From an uncultured Eubacterium sp. (lineage in GTDB: Bacteria > Bacillota_A > Clostridia > Lachnospirales > Lachnospiraceae): 33,163 bases of DNA. This document shows positions 1 to 7,947 of this stretch, piece after piece. The notes below the pieces were generated by a model. That model searched no databases, was not told the origin of the DNA, and was given only the letters and a program-made list of their open reading frames with translations. The stretch covers positions 1 through 33,163 of the forward strand of contig CAOKJJ010000040.1 of the NCBI GenBank assembly GCA_948468465.1, written 5' to 3'. The position numbers were made by a program, and so were the translations under genes. Every line of letters starts with the position of its first letter. Positions within the stretch are counted from its first letter, which is position 1.

Positions 1-91
1 CGGCAATTTCATAACCGTTTTTGGATAAAATATCCTTGATCATCATTCTCATAAATGCTGCGTCATCACAAATTAAAACTTTCTTTGCCAT
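1..91 (-). CDS. cheY: Chemotaxis response regulator CheY, N-terminal part (cut by window edge)
   Basis: Only the first 30 residues are inside the window. They begin MAKKVLICDDAAFMRMM, which is the beta-1/alpha-1 start of a CheY receiver domain; the DD pair at residues 9-10 is the metal-binding acidic pocket. CheY-P binds the flagellar switch (FliM/FliY) and changes rotation. The ATG at 89-91 is preceded by AGGGAG at a usable distance. It follows fliY by 94 bases, the same order as in the B. subtilis fla/che operon (fliY-cheY-fliZ/O-fliP). The phosphoacceptor Asp would lie beyond the left edge, so activity cannot be judged. Confidence 0.9.
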   Translation of the reverse strand, partial: MAKKVLICDDAAFMRMMIKDILSKNGYEIA

Positions 92-154
92 AATTATACG
101 TTCTCCCTTATTTTCTAATATGATTGTTTTTCTCTTTGCAGAGATGCCTTACCT

Positions 155-184
155 ATTATAACATAAAACAATGAGTATTAGCAA
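155..184 (-). promoter_or_regulatory. Possible internal sigma-A promoter upstream of cheY
   Basis: On the minus strand TTGCTA (179-184) and a perfect TATAAT (155-160) are separated by 18 bases, directly after the fliY stop codon and 64 bases before the cheY start. The gap of 94 bases is much larger than the usual gaps in this operon. It could give cheY and the genes after it extra transcription. AT-rich sequence makes chance matches possible. Confidence 0.4.
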
Positions 185-1357
185 TTATTTTATAATTTCT
201 GTAATCCTTACACCAAAACTTTCTTCAATGACTACAACCTCGCCCTTTGCCACGTACTTGCCGTTTACAAGAATATCGATCGGCTCACCTGCAATTTTGT
301 CCAGTTCAATAATCGTACCTGGCGCAAAATCCAAAATTTCCTGAATGGATTTTGTTGTACGGCCCAATTCTACAGTAACCTCCAGCGGCACATCCATAAT
401 CAAATCAATATTTTCTTTTTGGAAAATTTCAGAATTGAAATCACCGGAAAAGCTCTGGAACTGTGCCTGCTGTACATTTACCGGCTGCATCATCGGCTGC
501 TGGTACATTGGCTGCTGCATCATCGGCATTGGTTGTCCCTGCATCATCGGCTGCTGCATCATTGGCTGTCCCTGCTGCATCATCGGCTGCTGCATCGCCT
601 GCTGCGGAACCGCCTGCTGCTGCGGCGCTGCCTGCGGAGCCGCCTGCTGCGGTGTCGTTTCTTCCAGGTCTTTTGACATATTTGATTTGATACTTTCACA
701 CATCTCTTTTGCAAATGAAATCGGGTACAGCTGCATAATCGTGCTGTCTACCAAATCCCCGATTTCCATTTTAAACGAAATCTTAATAAAATCGCCGGTT
801 AAAAATTCATCAATCTCTTTTTCATCCAGGCTGTCCGTCAAATCAATCAGGTTCGCTTCCGGCGGGCTGATATCAATCGTCTTATCCAGCATGGAAGAAA
901 GTGAAGTCGCCGCCGAACCCATCATCTGGTTCATGGCTTCGCTGATCGCGCTCAAATGAAGTTCTCCCAGCTCTACTTCAGTATTTGTGCCGTCACCGCC
1001 CATCATCAGGTCGGTAATGACTTTCACATCCTGCTCCTTTAGAACTAACAGATTGCTGCCGTCCAGTCCTACTGTATATGCAATACGAATAAATACGCAC
1101 GGCCTTTCATATTGGCTGACAATATCATCCCATCTTGCCATGGATACAACCGGTGTCGATATGTCAACTTTATGATTTACGAGTGAAAACAAGGTTGTCG
1201 CCGCCGTGCCCATACTGATATTGGCAATTTCACCAATTGTATCACACTCATCAGCAGTAATCTGATCGGTTCCCGGAACGGCTGTCTGAGCACCCGCCCC
1301 ATCTCCGCCATTCTGAAGAAGCGCTGTGATCTCTTCCTGTGACAATACTCCATCCAT
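185..1357 (-). CDS. fliY: Flagellar switch protein FliY (CheC-like phosphatase plus FliN/SpoA domain)
   Basis: 390 residues. The N-terminus (LSQEEITALL) resembles the short CheY-P-binding segment of FliM/FliY. Residues about 33-235 form a CheC-type domain with two phosphatase signatures, E43/N46 and E140/N143, both intact, so CheY-P hydrolysis is expected. Residues about 243-300 are a low-complexity linker of Q, M and P. The last 80 residues are a SpoA/FliN domain (from about DLIMDVPLEVTVELGRT) that builds the lower C-ring. In Firmicutes FliY replaces the short FliN of E. coli and removes phosphate from CheY-P at the switch. The ATG follows GAGAGGAA and lies 8 bases after the fliM stop, which suggests translational coupling. 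Confidence 0.96.
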   Translation of the reverse strand: MDGVLSQEEITALLQNGGDGAGAQTAVPGTDQITADECDTIGEIANISMGTAATTLFSLVNHKVDISTPVVSMARWDDIVSQYERPCVFIRIAYTVGLDGSNLLVLKEQDVKVITDLMMGGDGTNTEVELGELHLSAISEAMNQMMGSAATSLSSMLDKTIDISPPEANLIDLTDSLDEKEIDEFLTGDFIKISFKMEIGDLVDSTIMQLYPISFAKEMCESIKSNMSKDLEETTPQQAAPQAAPQQQAVPQQAMQQPMMQQGQPMMQQPMMQGQPMPMMQQPMYQQPMMQPVNVQQAQFQSFSGDFNSEIFQKENIDLIMDVPLEVTVELGRTTKSIQEILDFAPGTIIELDKIAGEPIDILVNGKYVAKGEVVVIEESFGVRITEIIK

Positions 1358-1365
1358 AATTTACT

Positions 1366-2343
1366 CTATTCCTCTCTTATAATTGACGTTACCCTGACTG
1401 CATAATTATCGCCCGATACACCAGGCAGCGCCGTGAACTTGCGCATGCTTCCAACGTAAATACTCAGCTCGTCTTCCACTTTTGTATCCAGCCGGATAAT
1501 GTCTCCTGCCCGCAGTCCTGTAAAATCGCTGATCGAAAATGAACTGGTGCCTAAAACCGCTTTGACAGGTATTGGTGCTTTTTCCAACAGGCTTTCCACC
1601 ATATTGCTGTAGGAAATCTCTTCTTTCTCCTGCTGGCTGGAATACCAGAACTTCGTATTCAGCTTATCCATAACCAGATCCAGTGTAATATAAGGAAGAC
1701 ATACGTTCATCAGTCCTTCTACATCACCAATCTTAATATTGATTGTTACAATTGCAATCATCTCACTCGGTGAAATGATCTGTGCAAACTGTGAATTTGT
1801 CTCAATACGCTCCAGGCGCGGAGACAGTTCCACAACGTTTTTCCACGGCTCACGCAGCAGGTTTACACAGACAGTCAGAAGCCTTTCTATAATCAAAAGC
1901 TCGATTTCTGAAAATTCCCTTGCCTTGGCCAGCGGTTCCCCCAAGCCTCCCAGCATCCTGTCCACCATCGCATAGCCGATATTCGTCGCCATTTCCAGCA
2001 GAATATTTCCTTTGAGCGGAGCAAAATTAATGACTCCAAGGAGCATTGGATTCGAAAGCGAATTCGCAAACTCCGAATAAGTAACCGCTTCCGAATTGAC
2101 TACCTCTACCTGTATATTTTTTCGCAAATACACAGGCAGGTTGGTAGACAACAGACGTCCGTAATGTTCAAAAATAATTTCCAGCGTCCGAAGATGCTCT
2201 TTTGAAAATTTCGAAGGTCTTGCAAAATCATAATTCTTGACTGGTTTTTCTTTTACATCTTTCATTTCATCTACATCGACCTCGCCGCTGCTGAGTGCCT
2301 TTAGTAGATTATCTATCTCGCTTTGAGACAGAACATCAGCCAT
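1366..2343 (-). CDS. fliM: Flagellar motor switch protein FliM
   Basis: 325 residues from the ATG at 2343. This start begins MADVLSQSEIDNLL, the conserved CheY-P-binding peptide, and has AGGTGGTGAG just upstream; a GTG at 2355 is in frame but lies within that ribosome binding site. Residues about 45-235 are the CheC-like middle domain and about 250-325 the SpoA/FliN-like domain (KAVLGTSSFSISDF onward). FliM forms the C-ring wall between FliG and FliY and receives CheY-P to set rotation direction. Length is normal (about 330). It sits 36 bases after fliL. Confidence 0.97.
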   Translation of the reverse strand: MADVLSQSEIDNLLKALSSGEVDVDEMKDVKEKPVKNYDFARPSKFSKEHLRTLEIIFEHYGRLLSTNLPVYLRKNIQVEVVNSEAVTYSEFANSLSNPMLLGVINFAPLKGNILLEMATNIGYAMVDRMLGGLGEPLAKAREFSEIELLIIERLLTVCVNLLREPWKNVVELSPRLERIETNSQFAQIISPSEMIAIVTINIKIGDVEGLMNVCLPYITLDLVMDKLNTKFWYSSQQEKEEISYSNMVESLLEKAPIPVKAVLGTSSFSISDFTGLRAGDIIRLDTKVEDELSIYVGSMRKFTALPGVSGDNYAVRVTSIIREE

Positions 2344-2379
2344 GAATCTCACCACCTGTCATTTGTTTTTATAAATATA

Positions 2380-2928
2380 TTACTGATAATTTGTTTCCGA
2401 AAAATTAACCGCTACAATAAAGTCTGAATCGAACAACTCCTGCATCTGCTCTAACATATCCGCACGTATTTCCTCCTGCCCTTCCGGCGTACGTATCTCA
2501 TCATACGTATATTTGAGGAACGTATTGGTAGCGATTTCCTGCAGCAGCACTTCCCTGTTTGCAATCTGCGGCTGCTTCTCTTCATAGTCGGTGTCTTTTA
2601 CGTTTAATGTGACAGACACTTTTGTAACTACATAATGGTCTTCTTTTTTGCCTTCGCTGGTTACCGTCGGTTTTAAGGTAAACGTCTGTACGTCGTCACC
2701 CGTAAGCGTTATTACTTCTGTCTGGTCAATCGGGATTGTATTTGCATTATACACTTTTCCGCTCTCTAACTCCAGCTTGATTGCGCTGCACACTTCCGTG
2801 ATCAGCTTATTTGACTGCTTGGCAGTTGGCACGAGCGTAATCATAATCACTGCAGAAAGCACTACATTGACGAACACAAGCGCCATAATCAATACAGACA
2901 TTAAATTCTTCTTCATCTGTTCTACCAT
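2380..2928 (-). CDS. fliL: Flagellar basal body-associated protein FliL
   Basis: 182 residues. One membrane segment at about residues 9-31 (VLIMALVFVNVVLSAVIMIT) is followed by an extracytoplasmic domain ending IVAVNFSETNYQ, typical of the FliL stomatin-like fold. FliL rings surround the stator units and help keep MotAB engaged. The chosen ATG (2928) lies 9 bases after the motB stop with AAAGG overlapping that stop; an ATG four codons further in is an alternative. Order motA-motB-fliL-fliM fits stator/switch assembly. Sequence similarity in this family is low, so the call rests on topology, size and position. Confidence 0.9.
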   Translation of the reverse strand: MVEQMKKNLMSVLIMALVFVNVVLSAVIMITLVPTAKQSNKLITEVCSAIKLELESGKVYNANTIPIDQTEVITLTGDDVQTFTLKPTVTSEGKKEDHYVVTKVSVTLNVKDTDYEEKQPQIANREVLLQEIATNTFLKYTYDEIRTPEGQEEIRADMLEQMQELFDSDFIVAVNFSETNYQ

Positions 2929-2937
2929 CCTTTACCT

Positions 2938-3909
2938 TTATTCGATATTATCTGAATTATAAGAATTAAATACTTTAATCTCAACCCTGCGGTTCTGTGC
3001 ACGTCCTTCCGGCGTCCCATTGTCCGCAATCGGCACATAATCTCCGCGTCCGGAAGATTTTATATTCGCCGGATTCAGATGCGTGGACGCACGCAGGTAA
3101 TCCGCTACCGAGAGCGCACGATACATGGAAAGGACATTATTGTCTGCAAACCGTGCATTGTGAACCGGAACATTGTCCGTATGCCCTTCAATCTCAATCG
3201 TATGGCTGTTGAACTTCTGCAGTATTTTTCCTATTTTATCTACCAGCGGCTGTGCGTCTTGTGCAAGTTCCGAAGAACCGGAGGCAAACAAAATCGCGCC
3301 GTTTAATGTCATCGCCACATACTGCCCGTTGAAATCCACATCCACCATATCCTGAATGCCGTATTTGTTCAGCATCCGCTCAACTTTATCCGCAATCTGC
3401 TCCGATTCCCTGATCTGCGCTTCTTCTAAAACTTCCCTTGCGGCCGCTTCTGTAATATCAGTATCTTCTACACCTGCCACCTGCTGTTCACCCTCGTCGC
3501 GTGCGGCATCCAGTCCCTCTTCCTGTCCTTCATCATTCGCATAACCATCTTCAGGATTGTGGTTAGCGCCATCATCATCCGCCAGCGTATGTAAAATATC
3601 CCTCTCCTCCGCGTCAGACTTTCCGTCTCCGGAAGAGGTGTTTTTCGGGTTAAAATAGACATCATATTTCTGCATCTGGTTAATACCTGCAGAAACCATC
3701 TTGCCTTCTCCGACCGAGGAACCTCCGCCTTTTAAAATGCTGTATTGACTCTGCAAAGATGCGATCAATGCCTCGAACTTTTCTTCATCTACCGAAGACA
3801 TTGAAAACAAGAGTACGAAAAAGCATAACAGCAGATTCATCAAGTCACTAAACGTAGCCATCCAGGCTGGTGAGCCTTTTGGCGCTTCTTCCTGTTTCTT
3901 TCTCGCCAT
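2938..3909 (-). CDS. motB: Flagellar stator protein MotB
   Basis: 323 residues. The N-terminus (residues 13-40, SPAWMATFSDLMNLLLCFF) carries the single membrane helix with D22, the proton- or ion-carrying aspartate of MotB. Residues about 195-315 are an OmpA/MotB peptidoglycan-binding domain with EGHTDNVP and the final GRAQNRRVEIKV motif. Between them lies an unusually acidic linker (about residues 85-165, many D and E) that lengthens the protein beyond the common 260-270 residues. MotB anchors the stator to the wall and forms the ion channel with MotA. Only 2 bases separate its start from the motA stop. Confidence 0.96.
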   Translation of the reverse strand: MARKKQEEAPKGSPAWMATFSDLMNLLLCFFVLLFSMSSVDEEKFEALIASLQSQYSILKGGGSSVGEGKMVSAGINQMQKYDVYFNPKNTSSGDGKSDAEERDILHTLADDDGANHNPEDGYANDEGQEEGLDAARDEGEQQVAGVEDTDITEAAAREVLEEAQIRESEQIADKVERMLNKYGIQDMVDVDFNGQYVAMTLNGAILFASGSSELAQDAQPLVDKIGKILQKFNSHTIEIEGHTDNVPVHNARFADNNVLSMYRALSVADYLRASTHLNPANIKSSGRGDYVPIADNGTPEGRAQNRRVEIKVFNSYNSDNIE

Positions 3910-3911
3910 GT

Positions 3912-4733
3912 TTATTCACCGCCTCCGCCGCCTCCCGGGCCTGCACCGCTTAATTCTTCACGTGCTGCAGGAGCCAGGAATGATTTCAATTTTTCTTCTA
4001 TGACACGTGGGTTCTCGCCTGCCTGAATTGAGAGCAGTCCTTCCACGGTAATTTCCTTTACCATCATTTCCAGATCGTTGTTTACCTTGAGCTTGGACGC
4101 CGTAGGGTCACACAGCCAGTTCGCGATCACGGAGCCATAGTATGTCGTCAGCAGCGCAACCGCCATATTCGGCCCGATCGAAGACGGATCACTTAAGTCT
4201 TTTAACATTTTAATCAGACCGATCAAAGTACCGATCATACCCCAGGCAGGACCTAACGCCCCCCACTTTTCATAAAACGCGATAACTGTCTTATGGCGCG
4301 TCTCAATACAGGTTAAATCCGTCTCTAAAATGCCCCGCACAAGCTCCGGATCCGTACCATCGACGACGAGCATAATGCCTTTTTTCAAAAATTCATCTTC
4401 CACACCGTTTGCCGCTTCTTCCAGCGCAAGCAAACCTTCTTTTCTGGCGATATTCGACATGCTGATAATGTTTCGAATCGCTTCCGCTGCATCCGCCTTC
4501 GGCTGTTTAAACGTCAGCGCGAACGCCTTAAAAGAATTGATCGTATCCGGAAGCTTGTTACATCCGATCACACCGCACAACGAACCGCCAAGCGTAATCA
4601 GTACCGAAGGAATATCAATAAATGATTCTGTAATGACATTAAATTGGAATGTCATAAGGTCGGTATTAAACGTCATACCAAAAATCATCATACTGATACC
4701 AACTACCAGTCCAAACAAAGTTGCTATATCCAA
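3912..4733 (-). CDS. motA: Flagellar motor stator protein MotA
   Basis: 273 residues. There are four hydrophobic segments (about residues 3-22, 38-57, 150-172 and 186-205) and a large cytoplasmic loop between the second and third. The motif KWGALGPAWGMIGTLIGLI before and within TM3 is the MotA/TolQ/ExbB signature, with the proline that works opposite MotB Asp. The start is a TTG at 4731-4733 with AGGTG seven bases upstream; no ATG fits. The C-terminus ends in a glycine tract. MotA converts ion flow into torque on FliG. It is coupled to motB. Confidence 0.95.
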   Translation of the reverse strand: MDIATLFGLVVGISMMIFGMTFNTDLMTFQFNVITESFIDIPSVLITLGGSLCGVIGCNKLPDTINSFKAFALTFKQPKADAAEAIRNIISMSNIARKEGLLALEEAANGVEDEFLKKGIMLVVDGTDPELVRGILETDLTCIETRHKTVIAFYEKWGALGPAWGMIGTLIGLIKMLKDLSDPSSIGPNMAVALLTTYYGSVIANWLCDPTASKLKVNNDLEMMVKEITVEGLLSIQAGENPRVIEEKLKSFLAPAAREELSGAGPGGGGGGE

Positions 4734-4786
4734 TTTTTTTCACCTGCCAATATTTTTTTCTCTTGTATAACACTCCTTATGTACGG

Positions 4787-5005
4787 CTAGACCTGTTCTG
4801 CCTGATTCCGGAATATTAGACAATCATTTAATATTTTTCTTCTATATAATATTACTAGATTTTGTATCTCTTGTCTACTTTCTTTTACAATTATTTTTTT
4901 CCCGGATAAAAATGAAATTACGGTATCCGGTGTTTCTTCCACAAATTCGATCTGGTCAGAATTTATTAACAGTTTTGTATCGTTAAGTCTTGTCACTTCT
5001 ATCAT
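4787..5005 (-). CDS. flbD: FlbD family flagellar protein
   Basis: 72 residues, beginning MIEVTRLNDTKLLINSDQIE, which is the typical start of the FlbD family (PF06289), a small beta-rich protein encoded between flgE and motA or fliL in many Firmicutes. Its biochemical role is not well settled; it is not the Caulobacter transcription factor of the same name. AAGGAGCAGACCTTC precedes the ATG. The 53-base gap to motA has the motA TTG start. The upstream 235 bases to flgE contain strong inverted repeats, described separately. Confidence 0.9.
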   Translation of the reverse strand: MIEVTRLNDTKLLINSDQIEFVEETPDTVISFLSGKKIIVKESRQEIQNLVILYRRKILNDCLIFRNQAEQV

Positions 5006-5026
5006 GAAGGTCTGCTCCTTTTGCCG

Positions 5027-5187
5027 GGCCGGTTATATGCTGCAGAACGAATGACCGGCCACTCGGGCGCCGCTGTATCCTGCGGAGCAGTTCTCGCAAG
5101 CGGGTTTTTGGCTGCCTGACTGGAAAACTGTTCCGCAGGATACAGCGGCTGGTTTCTGGCTGGTTTTATAAAAGCCAGCTGCCAGCC
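5027..5187 (-). repeat. Array of three stem-loops between flgE and flbD
   Basis: Three inverted repeats follow one another in the 235-base flgE-flbD gap. The largest has 24-base arms at 5069-5092 and 5126-5149 that match at 23 of 24 positions around a 33-base loop. The second has arms 5147-5161 and 5173-5187 (GGCTGG/CCAGCC outside, CTGGCT/AGCCAG inside). The third has 7-base arms 5027-5033 and 5054-5060 (GGCCGGT/ACCGGCC). No U-tract follows any of them on the minus strand, so a simple intrinsic terminator is unlikely. They may be an mRNA-stability or processing structure, an attenuator, or a small inserted palindromic element. Confidence 0.75.
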
Positions 5188-5240
5188 GTTATCTGCCATT
5201 CCTGTATTTATTGTTTCAAACTGTTAGAATCTACAAGCTA

Positions 5241-7397
5241 TTATCTCTTCAGATTTACAAGCTCTTCCAAAATGCCGTCAGATGTGGAAATAACTCTGGA
5301 GTTTGCCTGATATCCACGCTGCGTCGTGATCATCTGCGTAAACTCTGTCGCAAGATCCACGTTGGACATTTCCAGCGTGCCGCTGTCAATCGTGGAACCG
5401 TCAGAATCCATCTCCACGCCGATGCCGTCAAACTCACCGGAGTTCATCGTCGTACGATAGCAGTTGTCACCGATGCTTTCCAAACCGGATGCATTCGCAA
5501 ATCTGGCTACCGCAATCTGGCCAAGTAGCGATGTATTGCCGTTGCTGTAGGAACCGTAAATCTTGCCGCTCTGGTCTACCGAAAGCCCGATTAACGTACC
5601 CACACGCTTGCCGCTGCCTTCGCCCGCGTCATCGCCGTTGGACATTGCCGCTGTGGAAGTTGCGCCGTTGGAAAGATTTTTCAGTGTGGAAAAATCAATC
5701 TCAATGTCGGAGAACGGGTTGCCTTCATCCATAAAGTTGGATAACCGCAATGTCTGTGTCATCTTGCCTTCAGAGCCGATGTAGTTCAAAGAGCCGTCCG
5801 CTGTGGAAAAATACGCTTTATAGCCGTCTGCTCCTGGTGTCGTAATCTCATAAGACCATGCACCGTTTTCACCGAATTTGTAGCGTACCTCTGCGTCTTT
5901 TGGCAGGTCTGTTGTAAAGATGCCTGCGTTGTTTACTTTAGCAGTCTCCAATACAAGATATCCGTCTCCAAGGTGGTCGGTCAATTCATCTTTATAGTTA
6001 CCAGCGTACAAAGCCTTTGCGAATGTATCAAGATCGTTAGATGTTGTTCCAGTCGGAGCCTGAAGGCCCGTCACCTTTCCGCTTGCGTCGACTGTTACCC
6101 ACAAATCACCGTTTACAAGCTTATTCCCTACCGTTGGATTTGCTGGATCATCCGCATTATCCGTATATTCCTCAAACAATTCGGCAGCTTTCGCAGCATC
6201 TAAAACATAAAAGGTGTTGCCTTGCGAATCTTTTACTTCTTTTAAGTTTCCTTTTTCATACTCGTCTTGTAAATCTTTTGCAACAGTATGTTCTTTTGAC
6301 GGATTTATCAATGCGCCACTTGTACCCAACCAAGCAGGTACTGCTCCTGTATATTCGGCGCCGTTGCTCTCATAAATCTTCACTGAACCAAATGTATACT
6401 TTTTCGTCGCCGGATCATATGTATGAACCGCCTCTACCCGTAAACCCGATGGCAATACATCTGCCTTGCTTTCCGCAAACAATTCATTCAAGTATTCCGA
6501 TGTAAAATTAAAAGGAACGCCCGTTGTAGCATTTGCATTTACAAGGTCATTCGCAAGCTTCGTCATCGTATTGCCCATGCCGCTTGCAATCTTATAATTG
6601 TCTGTAATAAAAACGCCGCTTCCTTGTCCGCCGCCCCAAAGGTCACCGAGTCCTGCCTTGCCGTCCGCTGTAAGGATCGACTTGCCGTTGCTGTCTATAA
6701 TGTCGGTTAAGTTGATCGTATATTCTCCTTTATCCCCGGTCTTTTGTGCGGCAAATTTAGCGGTATACGCATAACCCAGATTATCAAAAATCTTTAAGTT
6801 CATCGCGTAGCCTTCATCTGAATTGACGTTTGTACTGTTGTCATCCAAAATGCCGGAGCAGACACCCTGCGTCGTATATTCCGGATTGGATGTCTGGTTG
6901 TCATTTGACATAATCTTAAGCGGCGTTACCGTGCCTTTACGGATGTTGCCGTTTGCGTCAACCTGCCAGCCCATCACCGTATAGCCGGTGGATTCCATAC
7001 AAAGGTTACCTGCGCCATCCACATAAAAAGCGCCTGCTCTTGTAAATACATTTTCTGTTCCGGTGTTTACGATGTAAAAACTGGTGGAGTTTTTATCCGA
7101 CAGCTTTAAGTCAAAAGCTTTTCCGGTAGATTCAGATGCACCGCCTGTGTCGATATCAACCGCGGTAGATGCGAACGTGGTACCAAGACCGATCTGTTTC
7201 GCGTTTACACCGCCTCTGCCTGTCTGTGCGTTTGCGCCGGATGCGAAAGATGTAGTCTGATACATCATCGTGCTGAATGTTGTACGTGAGGATTTAAACC
7301 CTACCGTATTTACATTTGCAATGTTGTTACCAATTACGTCCATTTTCGTCTGGTGGGTCTTAAGACCTGCTACCGACGAATACAATGCTCTCATCAT
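5241..7397 (-). CDS. flgE: Flagellar hook protein FlgE (long form)
   Basis: 718 residues, far longer than the 260-400 of many hook proteins. The N-terminus has the rod/hook motif SVAGLKTHQTKMDVIGNNIA and NTVGFKSSRT; the C-terminus has ATEFTQMITTQRGYQANSR, the coiled-coil D0 segment. The D0/D1 ends are normal, so the extra length is in the middle (about residues 150-600), the surface-exposed, variable D2/D3-like region. FlgE polymerises about 100+ copies into the hook, after FlgD capping and FliK length control. The start ATG lies 9 bases after AGGAGGT; a second ATG follows at once. Stem-loops lie both upstream (7426-7469) and downstream (5027-5187). Confidence 0.96.
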   Translation of the reverse strand: MMRALYSSVAGLKTHQTKMDVIGNNIANVNTVGFKSSRTTFSTMMYQTTSFASGANAQTGRGGVNAKQIGLGTTFASTAVDIDTGGASESTGKAFDLKLSDKNSTSFYIVNTGTENVFTRAGAFYVDGAGNLCMESTGYTVMGWQVDANGNIRKGTVTPLKIMSNDNQTSNPEYTTQGVCSGILDDNSTNVNSDEGYAMNLKIFDNLGYAYTAKFAAQKTGDKGEYTINLTDIIDSNGKSILTADGKAGLGDLWGGGQGSGVFITDNYKIASGMGNTMTKLANDLVNANATTGVPFNFTSEYLNELFAESKADVLPSGLRVEAVHTYDPATKKYTFGSVKIYESNGAEYTGAVPAWLGTSGALINPSKEHTVAKDLQDEYEKGNLKEVKDSQGNTFYVLDAAKAAELFEEYTDNADDPANPTVGNKLVNGDLWVTVDASGKVTGLQAPTGTTSNDLDTFAKALYAGNYKDELTDHLGDGYLVLETAKVNNAGIFTTDLPKDAEVRYKFGENGAWSYEITTPGADGYKAYFSTADGSLNYIGSEGKMTQTLRLSNFMDEGNPFSDIEIDFSTLKNLSNGATSTAAMSNGDDAGEGSGKRVGTLIGLSVDQSGKIYGSYSNGNTSLLGQIAVARFANASGLESIGDNCYRTTMNSGEFDGIGVEMDSDGSTIDSGTLEMSNVDLATEFTQMITTQRGYQANSRVISTSDGILEELVNLKR

Positions 7398-7425
7398 AGT
7401 AAAATGACCTCCTGATTTCTTTTTT

Positions 7426-7469
7426 GAGGCGCTGTGCGGATCCTTCTGTCAGTCAGAATCCGCAGCCTC
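7426..7469 (-). other. Stem-loop upstream of flgE
   Basis: GAGGC (7426-7430) pairs with GCCTC (7465-7469), GCGGAT (7436-7441) with ATCCGC (7458-7463), and TCTG (7445-7448) with CAGA (7454-7457), giving an interrupted hairpin of about 15 pairs in the 86-base gap before flgE. In the minus-strand RNA it ends about 12 bases before the AGGAGG of flgE and is followed by A residues, not U, so it is unlikely to be a terminator. Confidence 0.6.
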
Positions 7470-7483
7470 CTGATAGGTCCGGC

Positions 7484-7876
7484 CTACATAATCACAGCGC
7501 CGTCAATATTTGTAAAGATATTTTCGCCTGTTTCACTTTTATCTAAAGCGGTTACTACCGTTTTATTTGGTACGTTTACAATAAACGCCAGGGAATCAAC
7601 GATTACGAGGGAATCATGGATTCCTTTTTCGCCTGCTTTTCTGACGCCGGACTCCAGACGTTCGTTCTGCTCTCTGGAAAGACTGATGTTGCGGTTTTCT
7701 AAGCGCATGGAAGCATGCTTGGAAAATTTCAGCGTCTGTTTGGATTCTGTCGTCTTTCTTAATACTTCCTCAAAAGATATGCGTGCGCCTGTATCCGCCG
7801 CCGCATCGTTTTTCTGCGTCAGATACTGATCCGTCATCTGTTGTATGGAAGTGAACTGTTTTTCGATTCCTTTCAT
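7484..7876 (-). CDS. Flagellar operon protein, TIGR02530 family
   Basis: 130 residues from the ATG at 7876 (MKGIEKQFTSIQQM), preceded by AGGATGGAG; upstream in-frame codons to 7936 have no good ribosome binding site. The segment FSKHASMRLENRNISLS, followed by GIHDSLVIVDSLAFIVNVPNKTVVTAL, is the signature of the 'flagellar operon protein' family (TIGR02530, 'flg_new'), found between flgD and flgE in Firmicutes and spirochaetes. Its function is not known; its position suggests hook assembly. It is 71 bases downstream of flgD. Confidence 0.88.
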   Translation of the reverse strand: MKGIEKQFTSIQQMTDQYLTQKNDAAADTGARISFEEVLRKTTESKQTLKFSKHASMRLENRNISLSREQNERLESGVRKAGEKGIHDSLVIVDSLAFIVNVPNKTVVTALDKSETGENIFTNIDGAVIM

Positions 7877-7947
7877 ATTTTCAACTCCATCCTTTTGCCT
7901 GATACACAAAGCCTCCATGCAATGCCTATCCTGCAAAGATTACGGCT

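Noticed and set aside
345..959. Plus-strand 204-residue frame very rich in Cys/Gly
   Set aside because: It is the opposite strand of the FliY Q/M linker; the repeated composition is explained by the real gene.
5002..5199. A 65-residue minus-strand frame between flgE and flbD that overlaps the flbD start by four bases
   Set aside because: Its sequence is just the translation of the inverted repeats, it has no spaced ribosome binding site (CAGGA touches the ATG), and it resembles no family.
7426..7469. Stem-loop considered as a terminator before flgE
   Set aside because: A residues, not U, follow the stem on the minus strand, and flgE has no separate promoter that I can see.
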